25,221 bases of DNA from Chloroflexota bacterium (GTDB taxonomy: Bacteria > Chloroflexota > Chloroflexia > Thermomicrobiales > JADLAZ01): assembly GCA_020849725.1 (NCBI GenBank), contig JADLAZ010000070.1, forward strand, positions 1-25,221. The letters run 5' to 3'. The translations under genes were made by a program, and so were the position numbers. Positions 7,282-14,792 of this stretch are shown one piece after another; position 1 is the stretch's first letter, and each line of letters begins with the position of its first letter. The notes below the pieces were generated by a model. It ran no database searches and was not told where the DNA came from. It saw nothing but the letters and a program-made list of their open reading frames with translations.

Positions 7282-9492
7282 TTACCCCTTGAAGTAATAC
7301 GTCGACGGATGGGTCGCCCCCGGTGTGCGGGCCCGGCCGCGCCAGGAGAGCCGCTCGGGGATATTGCCCATCTTGTTGCTGATGAGCCGCACGTTCGGCG
7401 TGAAGCCGACCGTGCCGATGACCCACTGATTGTCGACGACCAGCTTCTTGATCTCCTGAGCCATCTTCGTTCGCTCGGCCAGGTCGACGCCGGCGCCGGC
7501 CCGCAGCAGATCCATCGCCTTCAGCAGTTCCGGGTCGGTCGGCTTCCTGCCAGCCGAGCCACCGGAGGCAAACCACTTGGCGTAGAGCGAGCCGCTGAAC
7601 GGCTCATTCGGTTCGACCGGCAGGTCATGCCGCGGCCAGAGGAAGATGTCCTCGGAGCCACCGCCCCAGATGTAGATCTGGTGCTCATTGTTGACGGCCT
7701 TGATGTTGGCCAGACTGCGCTCGGTTTCCTTGACGTCGGCCTGGATGCCAATCTGCTTCCACTGCTGCGCCACCATCTCCATCTGTGCAGTCCAGGGCAG
7801 GAAGGCCGCTCCCACGGTGGTGATCTCGATCCGCAAGCGGCCCTTGCCGTCGGTGCGCAGGCGGAGACCCTCCGCGTCCTTCTTGTCCAGCCCGATCTTG
7901 TCCAGCAGCTCGTTCGCCTGCTTCGGGTCGTGGGTCGACCACTTGGTCCGCCACTCCGACCCCGGGCTGTCCGGCGCGCCATCCTCGGGCGCCAGCGAGC
8001 CCGTCACGCCGGTGCCGAGGAAGAAGGCTTCGTTGATTTGGTCACGGTCGATGCCCATGGATAACGCACGCCGGAAATCACGATTGGTCAGCCATTTGGC
8101 GACCTCGGGGTCGGCATCGAAGCTCTGGTTGACGTGCAGCGCGGTCGCGGCGGCCGACGCGGTCGGGTCAAGCCGCACAGCGTAGCCGCCCCGCTGCTGG
8201 TTCTGAACGAAGACGGGCAGCTTTTGCAGATCGAGATGCCGGGTCTGGAGGTCATATTCACCAGCGACGGCGCGCAAGTTGGCGATCTCGAGGTTCTCGG
8301 CCAGCGTGAGCGACACCTTGTCGATGTACGGCAGTTGGTTGCCGTCGGTGTCGACGCACCAGAAGTACGGGTTCCGCTCGAGTACCCAGGTCGGCGTGTT
8401 GATCGGCGACACCGTCCGCCACGGCGTCATGACCGGGCACTCGGGATTGATCTGGTAGTTGTTCTTGGACTTGAGCAGGAGGATCCAGCTGTCGACCTTC
8501 GCCTCGCGCGCTTTGCGGTCCAGCTCGTCCTTGGACGCATACTTAGGGTGGAACTGCTTCAGGTAGTGGGCGGGCGCGAAGGCGCCCATGAAACCGCCGA
8601 ACTGACTGCCGCCGAGCGCGTGGCCGCCGCCGACCGACGTGAAGCCGGCCAGCACGTCGACGAACATCGGGTACGGCTCTGGGAACTGTGCCTGCACGGT
8701 GTAGTCGTCGAGCTTGACGAATTTGCCCGGTTTGCCGTTGATCGACATCTCGGGGGTGCCGAGTGGGGTAATCTCCTTGTTTGAATACAGGTCCTCGTAC
8801 CAGAACATGAGGTCGTTGGCGCTGAAGGGCTGGCCGTCGGACCACTTCAGGCCCTTGCGCAGGACGATCGTGATGGACCGGCCACCGTCGCCGATCTCCC
8901 ACGATTTCGCCAGCGACGGCACGGTCTTGACGCCGGTGTAATCGACAAATAGGAGCCGGTCGACGGCCATGATCCGGTTCATGTTCTCACCGTCGGCCGG
9001 GCCGGTGAAGCCGCGCCGCCAGGTGCCGCCGTACTTACCGATCTCGCGTAACGGCTTCAGCACCAGAGGCTCCGCGGGCAGGCGCTGCTCGACAGCCGGG
9101 AGCTTGCCGTCCTTGACCAGCGCCGCCAGCATCGGCGCCTCCTTGAACTGTTTGGGCCACCGCGCTGGGTCAGCGACGATCTCCGCGCCCTCAAGCTTGC
9201 CGATCAACTGCTTGCCGAGTTCGCTCCCGCCCGGCTTAGCCGCCGCTGGCTTCGCTGCCGGCGCGGCGGTCGGCGCCATCGTTGGCGCGGCGGCCGGCTT
9301 GACCGCCTCGGCGGTTGGCTTGGCCGCTTCAGCGGTCGGCTTGGCTGGCGCAGCCGACGGCGCGGCCTCGGCCGGCTTCGTTGGCGCGACTGTCGGCGGT
9401 GGCGCCGCGGCTGGCGCACACGCCGCCGCCGTCGCACTGCCCGCCAGCAGAACCGAGGTGATCAGAAACTGTCGTCGCGAGAGGCCGCTCAT
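7282..9492 (-). CDS. ABC transporter substrate-binding lipoprotein, oligopeptide/family 5 type
   Basis: This 736-residue extracytoplasmic binding protein is of the SBP_bac_5 (oligopeptide/nickel) class. The N-terminus carries a Tat-like S-R-R-Q-F-L motif (residues 5-10) and a lipobox-like A-A-A-C with Cys25, predicting a lipid-anchored protein. Residues about 26-90 form an Ala/Pro/Lys/Thr-rich tether with imperfect T-A-E-A-(A/V)-K-P repeats. Family marks follow: L-A-K-S-W-E-I-G-D-G...I-V-L-R-K-G-L-K-W-S-D-G, then A-N-D-L-M-F-W-Y-E-D, and the R-R-A-L-S-M-G-I-D-R-D segment. AGGAGGGA lies just upstream of the ATG. No permease or ATPase genes flank it in the window, so its transporter partner is unlinked or lost. 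The ligand is unknown. The tether is longer than in most relatives. Confidence 0.9.
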   Translation of the reverse strand: MSGLSRRQFLITSVLLAGSATAAACAPAAAPPPTVAPTKPAEAAPSAAPAKPTAEAAKPTAEAVKPAAAPTMAPTAAPAAKPAAAKPGGSELGKQLIGKLEGAEIVADPARWPKQFKEAPMLAALVKDGKLPAVEQRLPAEPLVLKPLREIGKYGGTWRRGFTGPADGENMNRIMAVDRLLFVDYTGVKTVPSLAKSWEIGDGGRSITIVLRKGLKWSDGQPFSANDLMFWYEDLYSNKEITPLGTPEMSINGKPGKFVKLDDYTVQAQFPEPYPMFVDVLAGFTSVGGGHALGGSQFGGFMGAFAPAHYLKQFHPKYASKDELDRKAREAKVDSWILLLKSKNNYQINPECPVMTPWRTVSPINTPTWVLERNPYFWCVDTDGNQLPYIDKVSLTLAENLEIANLRAVAGEYDLQTRHLDLQKLPVFVQNQQRGGYAVRLDPTASAAATALHVNQSFDADPEVAKWLTNRDFRRALSMGIDRDQINEAFFLGTGVTGSLAPEDGAPDSPGSEWRTKWSTHDPKQANELLDKIGLDKKDAEGLRLRTDGKGRLRIEITTVGAAFLPWTAQMEMVAQQWKQIGIQADVKETERSLANIKAVNNEHQIYIWGGGSEDIFLWPRHDLPVEPNEPFSGSLYAKWFASGGSAGRKPTDPELLKAMDLLRAGAGVDLAERTKMAQEIKKLVVDNQWVIGTVGFTPNVRLISNKMGNIPERLSWRGRARTPGATHPSTYYFKG

Positions 9493-9603
9493 GCTGTCCC
9501 TCCTGTGCCCGCATTGAGTGTCCCGGCCAGCCGCTTATGACGGCCGAGATATGCCGCGGACGCCCCGCGCGCCCGCTTGTGCCTCGACTGTGTCCGGCTG
9601 GCC

Positions 9604-9612
9604 ACTATATCA
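9604..9612 (-). promoter_or_regulatory. Extended -10 promoter upstream of the solute-binding protein gene
   Basis: On the minus strand TGA-TATAGT is a TGn-extended -10 element about 110 bases upstream of the ATG at 9492. No matching -35 is seen. It lies in the 212-base gap between the solute-binding protein gene and the amidohydrolase gene, so it would give the former its own transcript. Confidence 0.4.
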
Positions 9613-9704
9613 TGACGGCGCCTACACGCAGCAAGCTTCTGGTGGACCAGCCGACCGACGCTACTCGCGCCTCACCATCCCGGGGTCGTGTGCCGGACGC
9701 CGCG

Positions 9705-11318
9705 CTATCGGCTGTAGACAACCCGGCCACCGACAATTGTATACTCAACCTGAAGTCCCAGCAGATCAGGGCCGTCCAGCCTGGTCGGATCGGCCGACAA
9801 GACGGTGACGTCACCGAGCTTGCCGGGAGTCAGGCTGCCGAGGCGGTCCTCCTGACCGGCGGCCGTGGCGGCGCCCATCGTGTAGGCCCACAGCACCTCC
9901 TCAGCACGGATGCGCTCGGCCGGGTACCAGCCGCCGGCAGGGAAGCCTCCGGCGCGCTGCCGCGTGACCGCCGCGTGCAGCCCGGCGATGACGTCCGGCT
10001 CCTCGACCGGCGCGTCCGAGCCGAAGGCCAGCACGGCGCCATGCTCCAGCAGCGAGTTCCAGGCGTAGGCGGTGCGGCTGCGCGCGCCCCAATTCTCGTC
10101 GGCGGCCAGCATGTCTGAGGGGCAATGGCTCGGCTGCATCGAGGCGATCACGTCCAGCCGCGCCAGCCGCGGGATGTCGGCCGGCAGCAGCACCTGGGCG
10201 TGCTCCAGGCGCGGCCGCAGCGCCGGCGGTAGCCAGCCCTCGCGCCGCCCAGCCTCGAAGATGTTGAGCACCTCATGGTTCGCGCGGTCACCGATGGCAT
10301 GCACCGACGGCGCCAGACCGGCACGCGCGCCACGCTCGATGATGGCGCGCAGATCGGCGGTCGGGTAGATCGGCACACCGGTATTGTCCGGCTGGCCGGC
10401 GTAGGGTTCGACCATCCAGGCGGTGCGCGAGCCGAGCGCACCGTCGGCGAACACCTTCAGGTGCCCGATGCGCAGCCAGTCGTCGCCCAGGCCGGTGCGC
10501 ACGCCGACGGCGATCAGCGCATCGAGGTCATCGCACGATACCATCTGGTAGACGCGCAACGTCAGCGTGTCGGCCGCTCGCGCTCGCTGCAGTGCGCCAA
10601 GCGCTCGCCGCCGGTCGACATCGGACGACGTGCCAGTGAAGTTGTGGACGCCGGTGTGGCCGCGCGCGGCCAGCGCGGTCATTCCCGCCCGCAGCGCCGC
10701 GTCGTCCTCGGCTGTGGTCGACGCCGGCACATGCCGGGTCACCAGGCTCTCGGCCGTCTCATACAGGACACCGGTCGGCTGACCGGCGGCGTCGCGCTCC
10801 AGCCGACCGCCGGGTGGGTCGGGTGTTCCGGCGCCGATGCCGGCGATCGCCAGCGCCACCGAGTTGCACCAGATCGAGTGACCGTCGTGCGAGCTGAGCA
10901 CGACCGGTCGATCGGCCACGGCGGCGTTCAGGTCGGCTGCGGTCGGCACGCGCCGCTCGGCCAGGTCGTTGCGCCGCCAGCCGCGCCCCTGCAACCACGC
11001 GCCGGCCGGCAGGCGTGCCGCCACGGCCGCCACCCGCGCCACTGCATCGGCGATCGTGCCAGCGCCGTAGAGGCTAACCTCGCTCAGGCTGTAGCTGTAG
11101 GCCAGCAGGTGCAGGTGAGCGTCGACGAAGCCCGGCACGGCCGTCCGGCCGCGCAGGTCCAGCATCGCCACCCCTGGCAGCGCCGCCCGCACGTCGGCGT
11201 CGGTCCCCACCGCGACGATCTGCCCATCGCGGATGCCGACGGCGGTGGCGCGCGGCCGAGTCGGGTCGACGGTGATGACCGTGCCGTTCACCAGCGCCAG
11301 GCTGCCCACCGTCGTCAC
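9705..11318 (-). CDS. YtcJ-like amidohydrolase (amidohydrolase family 3)
   Basis: This 537-residue metal-dependent hydrolase belongs to the amidohydrolase superfamily. After an N-terminal beta-sandwich segment (L-V-N-G-T-V-I-T-V-D), the barrel starts with P-G-F-V-D-A-H-L-H-L carrying the H68-x-H70 metal pair. It continues with a K-V-F-A-D-G-A-L-G-S segment (possible bridging Lys), S-V-H-A-I-G-D and L-E-H-A-Q (later metal His residues), and F-G-S-D-A-P-V-E-E-P with the catalytic Asp. The C-terminal T-P-G-K-L-G-D segment returns to the sandwich, as in the imidazolonepropionase/YtcJ group. These enzymes hydrolyse amide or related bonds, but the substrate here is unknown. The start is GTG (11316-11318) with AGGGGA upstream. 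It is not obviously in an operon with yraN, whose stop is 61 bases upstream. Confidence 0.9.
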   Translation of the reverse strand: MTTVGSLALVNGTVITVDPTRPRATAVGIRDGQIVAVGTDADVRAALPGVAMLDLRGRTAVPGFVDAHLHLLAYSYSLSEVSLYGAGTIADAVARVAAVAARLPAGAWLQGRGWRRNDLAERRVPTAADLNAAVADRPVVLSSHDGHSIWCNSVALAIAGIGAGTPDPPGGRLERDAAGQPTGVLYETAESLVTRHVPASTTAEDDAALRAGMTALAARGHTGVHNFTGTSSDVDRRRALGALQRARAADTLTLRVYQMVSCDDLDALIAVGVRTGLGDDWLRIGHLKVFADGALGSRTAWMVEPYAGQPDNTGVPIYPTADLRAIIERGARAGLAPSVHAIGDRANHEVLNIFEAGRREGWLPPALRPRLEHAQVLLPADIPRLARLDVIASMQPSHCPSDMLAADENWGARSRTAYAWNSLLEHGAVLAFGSDAPVEEPDVIAGLHAAVTRQRAGGFPAGGWYPAERIRAEEVLWAYTMGAATAAGQEDRLGSLTPGKLGDVTVLSADPTRLDGPDLLGLQVEYTIVGGRVVYSR

Positions 11319-11379
11319 CCACTTCCCCTCTCACGCGACGACGCGCCCCGCGGTCGGCATCGTAGCACAGCCGGTGAGC

Positions 11380-11766
11380 CTACCCCTCGACAGCGGCGAT
11401 AATATGGTCGATCTCCAGCAGGCGGCCAGTAGCATCGAGCTGCACCGCCACGACATCAATGCGCCGATCCGGCTCGCCCAGATCGGGGTGGGCCGCCAGG
11501 TACAGGTCGGCCAGCCGGATCAGCCGGGCGGCCTTGACCGGCGTGATGCTCTCCACGGCCGCACCGCGCTCGTCGCCGCGCCGGGTGCGGACCTCAATGA
11601 AGACGAGGGTCGCCCCGTCACGGGCGGCGAGGTCGAGCTCACCCTGACGGCAGCGCCAGCGCCGGTCGACAATGGTGTAGCCGGCCTGCTCTAGGCGCTG
11701 TGCCGCCAACGCCTCGCCAGTCCAGCCCAGCCCGGCGCGACCAGCCGGCCGGCGCGGCGCGCTCAC
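11380..11766 (-). CDS. yraN: YraN/UPF0102 family endonuclease-like protein
   Basis: This 128-residue protein of the UPF0102 family has a predicted PD-(D/E)xK nuclease fold and no settled physiological role. The signature is G-E43-L-D45-L-A-A-R-D-G followed by L-V-F-I-E58-V-R-T-R, the E..D..E-x-(K/R) arrangement of the family, with Arg where many members carry Lys. The start is placed at GTG 11766-11764, whose last bases overlap the TGA of rnhB (GTGA), indicating translational coupling. A longer frame to 11838 would overlap rnhB by 25 codons and is not needed for homology. The rplS-rnhB-yraN order on one strand is a common bacterial arrangement, which supports the call. Confidence 0.9.
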   Translation of the reverse strand: MSAPRRPAGRAGLGWTGEALAAQRLEQAGYTIVDRRWRCRQGELDLAARDGATLVFIEVRTRRGDERGAAVESITPVKAARLIRLADLYLAAHPDLGEPDRRIDVVAVQLDATGRLLEIDHIIAAVEG

Positions 11767-12515
11767 GCGGCGCCCGCCGGCAGCAGGCCAGCAACCATGT
11801 CGCGCATCGGCGCGAAGCTGACGCGATGCTGCGGGCATGGCCCGTGCGCCGCCAGCGCGGCCAGGTGTGTGGCGGTGGCGTAGCCTTTGTGGCGGTCGAA
11901 GCCGTAGGTCGGGTAGACCAGCGCGAGCCGGTCGAGGAGGGCATCGCGCGTCACCTTGGCGAAGATCGAGGCAACGGCAATCGTCAGGCTGCGGCTGTCG
12001 CCCCGGACCAGCGCCGTCTGGTCGCAGGCCAGGCCGGGCACGAGCATGGCATCAAGCAGCGCGTAGTCCGGCGGTGTGGGCAGGTCGGCGATGGCCAGGC
12101 GCAGCGACAACCGGTTGGCCGCCCCCAGGCCGATGGCGTCCACCACGGCCGCCGGCACGACCGCCAGGCCGATGCCCCTGGCAACCCGGCGCACAACGGC
12201 TGCCAGTCGTCCCCGCTGCGCTGGCGTCAGCGCCTTCGAGTCGCGCGCGCCGTCGAGCGCCGCTAGCAGCGCCGCCGCGACCCGGCCATCGACCACCGGC
12301 GGCAGCACGACCGCCGCCGCCACCAGCGGCCCGGCCAGCGCCCCCCGACCGACCTCATCCACGCCGGCCACGCGCGCGTAGCCCCGGTCAGTCAATACCC
12401 GCTCCGCGGCCAGCGTCGGTCGCCCGTTCGGCTCGTCGCCGTCCAGGAGCGAATCGACGTGCGGCGGAGCGGTCCCGATGGCGAGGAGCGCGCGGTCACG
12501 CCAGCGGCGCGCCAT
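11763..12515 (-). CDS. rnhB: Ribonuclease HII
   Basis: RNase HII removes RNA from RNA:DNA hybrids and single ribonucleotides from DNA. The 250-residue protein shows the four acidic catalytic positions: D53 and E54 in V-A-G-V-D-E-V-G-R-G, D155 in A-L-L-D-A-M, and D191 in A-S-I-F-A-K-V-T-R-D. The conserved D-S-K-A-L-(T) segment is at 92-96. About 45 residues precede the catalytic core, somewhat longer than the minimal enzyme. The ATG at 12513-12515 has AGAGAGGGG upstream. It sits 34 bases downstream of rplS and overlaps the start of yraN by four bases, so the three genes probably share a transcript. Confidence 0.95.
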   Translation of the reverse strand: MARRWRDRALLAIGTAPPHVDSLLDGDEPNGRPTLAAERVLTDRGYARVAGVDEVGRGALAGPLVAAAVVLPPVVDGRVAAALLAALDGARDSKALTPAQRGRLAAVVRRVARGIGLAVVPAAVVDAIGLGAANRLSLRLAIADLPTPPDYALLDAMLVPGLACDQTALVRGDSRSLTIAVASIFAKVTRDALLDRLALVYPTYGFDRHKGYATATHLAALAAHGPCPQHRVSFAPMRDMVAGLLPAGAA

Positions 12516-12549
12516 GCCGGCCCCTCTCTCGCCACACAGGCCGCGACGA

Positions 12550-13005
12550 CTACTCGGCGCTCTCCATCATCTCGTCGACACCCGCCGCCTCATCCGGCTC
12601 GACCGGCGCGGCCGTGGCTGGGGTCACCGGTGCGGCGGTCTTGCCCTTCTCGGACGGCAGGCGCAGCTCCTTCAAGCGGGCGGCGCGACCGGTGCGCCCA
12701 CGCAAGAAATAGAGCGCGGCGCGGCGCACCTTGGCCCGGCGCAGCACCTGGATCGAGTCGATGCGCGGCGAGTGCACCATGAAGTTGCGCTCGACACCGA
12801 TGCCATGCGATGCGATGCGCCGCACCAGGAACGTTTCGTTCAGCCCGCCGCCCTGGCGGCGAATGACGACGCCCTCGTAGTTCTGGACGCGCTCGCGGTC
12901 GCCCTCGACGACCTTGACGGCCACGCGCACCGTGTCGCCCGGGCTGAAATCGGGCACCATGCCCTTGACCTGCTCTGCCTCAATGCCGCGAATGACGTCG
13001 ACCAT
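12550..13005 (-). CDS. rplS: 50S ribosomal protein L19
   Basis: L19 binds at the interface of the ribosomal subunits. The 151-residue product has the conserved core: F-S-P-G-D-T-V-R-V, then [11 protein letters not shown], then [24 protein letters not shown] and [10 protein letters not shown]. The last 30 or so residues (Ala/Pro/Glu-rich, acidic end) extend beyond the normal roughly 115-residue protein and probably form a flexible tail. The ATG at 13003-13005 has GAGGAG six bases upstream. The open frame continues far upstream to 14592 but that part is the antisense of pyrC. Confidence 0.97.
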   Translation of the reverse strand: MVDVIRGIEAEQVKGMVPDFSPGDTVRVAVKVVEGDRERVQNYEGVVIRRQGGGLNETFLVRRIASHGIGVERNFMVHSPRIDSIQVLRRAKVRRAALYFLRGRTGRAARLKELRLPSEKGKTAAPVTPATAAPVEPDEAAGVDEMMESAE

Positions 13006-13114
13006 CCCGCGCTCCTCACCCCACCGTCCGGCAGCCATCGCACCGCGCTCGGCGGCAATGGCGTTCCCTTGCACACGAAATGGTCCGGCCGCCCTGGCGG
13101 ACCGAACCCGGCGA

Positions 13115-13144
13115 ACTATAGCACGCCCGCCGGCCGGTATGCAA
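13115..13144 (-). promoter_or_regulatory. Promoter of the rplS-rnhB-yraN operon
   Basis: Minus-strand TTGCAT (13144-13139), an 18-base spacer and TATAGT (13120-13115) make a good sigma-70-type promoter, with TGC before the hexamer giving an extended -10. Transcription would start near 13108, leaving a leader of about 100 bases. A hairpin with a 6-bp GGTCCG/CGGACC stem at 13103-13082 lies just after the start and could be a leader structure. Confidence 0.6.
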
Positions 13145-13164
13145 CCAGCGCTGGCGCCATGACG

Positions 13165-13194
13165 TTGCACGGACAGGCGTCGGGTCGGTATACT
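13165..13194 (+). promoter_or_regulatory. Promoter of the pyrimidine gene cluster
   Basis: TTGCAC (13165-13170), an 18-base spacer and TATACT (13189-13194) form a strong vegetative-type promoter. The expected start is near 13201, about 155 bases before pyrC. It is back to back with the rplS promoter, the two -35 boxes being 20 bases apart, so activity of one may affect the other. Confidence 0.68.
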
Positions 13195-13199
13195 TCTAC

Positions 13200-13232
13200 C
13201 CTGGCCCGGGTTGGAGGGATGCCCGCGCCAGG
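13200..13232 (+). promoter_or_regulatory. Leader hairpin at the 5' end of the pyr transcript
   Basis: CCTGGC (13200-13205) pairs with GCCAGG (13227-13232) and CGGG (13207-13210) with CCCG (13222-13225) across a C/C mismatch, leaving an 11-base loop with a GGAGGG tract. It would be at the very 5' end of the RNA. GGGTTGG (13208-13214) in the stem and loop is also perfectly complementary to CCAACCC at 13264-13270, an alternative pairing that excludes the inner stem. No match to the PyrR-binding loop consensus was seen. Confidence 0.5.
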
Positions 13233-13242
13233 AGTCACCCTC

Positions 13243-13302
13243 GTGATGTCGCCACCACCGCCACCAACCCACGCGCGTCGGCCGCGCCCCAGCCGCCTTT
13301 GA
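13243..13302 (+). CDS. Possible 19-codon leader peptide with five consecutive prolines
   Basis: GTG at 13243 (or ATG at 13246) opens a frame of 19 codons ending at TGA 13300-13302. Codons 4-8 are five consecutive Pro codons, followed by an Arg/Pro-rich end. GGAG at 13231-13234 is spaced 8 bases from the GTG. The stop codon lies inside the 5' arm of the terminator (13295-13305), so a ribosome reaching it would cover that arm. This geometry recalls coupled attenuation such as enterobacterial pyrBI. The frame is part of a longer open stretch in GC-rich DNA, so its coding status is unproven. Confidence 0.3.
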   Translation: MMSPPPPPTHARRPRPSRL

Positions 13303-13328
13303 GTCATTCGACTCAGAGGCTTTTTTTT
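13295..13328 (+). terminator. Intrinsic terminator (attenuator) between the pyr promoter and pyrC
   Basis: GCCTTTGAGTC (13295-13305) pairs with GACTCAGAGGC (13310-13320) over 11 bp with one G-U pair, a 4-base ATTC loop and eight T residues (13321-13328). It is oriented to stop plus-strand transcription. No gene ends just upstream on this strand; only the pyr promoter does, so it would abort the pyr transcript unless disrupted. It ends 28 bases before the pyrC start. Confidence 0.88.
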
Positions 13329-13356
13329 GCCTACCGAGCGCCAGGAGAGCAACAGC

Positions 13357-14697
13357 GTGACGGACCTGATTACCATCGCCGGCGGGCGTGTCATCGACCC
13401 GGCCAACAGCGTCGACCGTGTCGCCGACGTCGTCATTCGCGACGGGCGTATCCTCGCCATCGCGCCGGCCGGTCAGGGCGAGCGCGGCGGCCGGCTGATC
13501 GACGCCAGCGGCCTCGTCGTCACGCCCGGTCTGGTCGACCCTCATGTCCACCTGCGCCAGCCCGGTCAGGACCACAAGGAGACGGTCGCCACTGGCACGG
13601 CCGCCGCCGCCCAGGGCGGCTTCACGACGATCTGCACGATGCCGAACACCGCGCCGCCGCTGGATGACGTCGAGACGCTGCGCTGGCTGGCCGACGCGGT
13701 CGCGCGCGACGGGCTGGTGCGGGTCTATCCGATCGCTTGCATCACCGTCGACCGCGCCGGCCGGGAACTGGTCGACCTGGCGGCGCTGGCCGCCGCCGGC
13801 GCGGTCGGCTTCTCCGACGACGGCGACACCGTCGCCGACGACGACCTGATGCGGCAGGCGCTGGCGTTCACGCGCGACCACGGCCAGGCGATCATCGTCC
13901 ACTGCGAGGACCTGACGCTGCGCGCCGGCGGCGTGATGAACGCTGGCCCGGTCGCCGACGCCGCCGGCCTGCCCGGTATCGTCAACGAGGTCGAGGACGT
14001 CATCATCGAGCGCGACATCCGGCTGGCGCGAGAGACGGGCGGCCGGCTGCACGTCTGCCACGTCACGACCACCGGCGGCGTCGCCCTGGTCGCCGAAGCG
14101 CGTCGCGAGGGGCTGGCCGTCACTGGCGAGGCGATGACGCACCACATGACGATGACCGATGAGTGGGTCATCGGCCGCCGCTACCTGTACTGGACCGACC
14201 CGCGCCCGACCGCACCGCTGCCGGCGCGCGCCACCGCCGACACCAACACCAAGGTCAATCCTCCCCTGCGCAGTCGCGCCGACGTCGAGGCCGTCACGCG
14301 CGCGCTCATCGCCGGTGAGCTGAGCTGCATCGGCACCGATCACGCCCCGCACGCCGCCTTCGAGAAGGGTGTCGACTACCGCGCCGCCGCCTTCGGGCTG
14401 ATCGGGCTGGAGACGGCGCTGCCGCTGGCGCTGTCGCTCGTCACCGCTGGGCTGCTCGACTTGCCGACCCTCATTGCCCGCATGACGACCGACCCGGCGC
14501 GTGTCCTCAACCTGCCGGCCGGCACGCTCGCCGTCGGCGCTCCAGCCGACGTCACCATCATCGACCCGGCGACAACCTGGACCGTCGGCCACGACACGCT
14601 CGCCTCAAAATCGCACAACACGCCCCTGCTGGGAATGACTCTGACCGGCCGCGCCGTCCACACCCTCGTCGCCGGCCGCACCGTCTTCGCGGTGTAG
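13357..14697 (+). CDS. pyrC: Dihydroorotase (class I)
   Basis: The enzyme cyclises N-carbamoyl-aspartate to dihydroorotate, the third step of pyrimidine synthesis. The 446-residue protein has D-P-H63-V-H65-L-R-Q-P-G (metal pair and substrate Arg), [20 protein letters not shown], the H-C-E-D metal segment, H-V-T-T-T-G, and G-T-D328-H-A-P-H with the catalytic Asp. This is the class I (PyrC-beta/allantoinase-like) layout. The open frame begins in the terminator T-tract, so I place the start at GTG 13357-13359, preceded by AGGAGAG at 13343-13349. It is the first gene after the attenuator-like leader. A 95-base gap with a palindrome separates it from carA. Confidence 0.95.
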   Translation: MTDLITIAGGRVIDPANSVDRVADVVIRDGRILAIAPAGQGERGGRLIDASGLVVTPGLVDPHVHLRQPGQDHKETVATGTAAAAQGGFTTICTMPNTAPPLDDVETLRWLADAVARDGLVRVYPIACITVDRAGRELVDLAALAAAGAVGFSDDGDTVADDDLMRQALAFTRDHGQAIIVHCEDLTLRAGGVMNAGPVADAAGLPGIVNEVEDVIIERDIRLARETGGRLHVCHVTTTGGVALVAEARREGLAVTGEAMTHHMTMTDEWVIGRRYLYWTDPRPTAPLPARATADTNTKVNPPLRSRADVEAVTRALIAGELSCIGTDHAPHAAFEKGVDYRAAAFGLIGLETALPLALSLVTAGLLDLPTLIARMTTDPARVLNLPAGTLAVGAPADVTIIDPATTWTVGHDTLASKSHNTPLLGMTLTGRAVHTLVAGRTVFAV

Positions 14698-14718
14698 GTA
14701 GCAAATCAGCCGATGGGC

Positions 14719-14742
14719 AGGGGCGCTTCGCGAAGCGCCCCT
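14719..14742. repeat. 24-base perfect palindrome between pyrC and carA
   Basis: The half-site AGGGGCGCTTCG (14719-14730) is followed immediately by its reverse complement (14731-14742). There is no T-tract on either side, so it is not a standard terminator. It looks like a REP-type interspersed palindrome. In the RNA it could stabilise or separate the pyrC and carA parts of the message. Confidence 0.75.
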
Positions 14743-14792
14743 ACGCCTAGCCTCCAGCCGGCCGCGCCGATCGCCCCACACAGGAGCCATCG

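Noticed and set aside
9518..10118. Plus-strand frames over the amidohydrolase 3' end
   Set aside because: No ribosome site or recognisable domain; they mirror the codon structure of the minus-strand amidohydrolase gene.
13200..13328. PyrR-binding leader or T-box riboswitch before pyrC
   Set aside because: The loop does not fit the PyrR-binding consensus and no T-box core (AGGGTGG-like) precedes the terminator, so neither class is claimed.
13006..14592. Minus-strand open frame continuous with rplS
   Set aside because: The region above 13005 is antisense to pyrC and to the pyr promoter; L19 homology, a ribosome site and an ATG all place the start at 13005.
14719..14742. Palindrome after pyrC as an intrinsic terminator
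   Set aside because: There is no T-tract on either side, and carA continues on the same strand.
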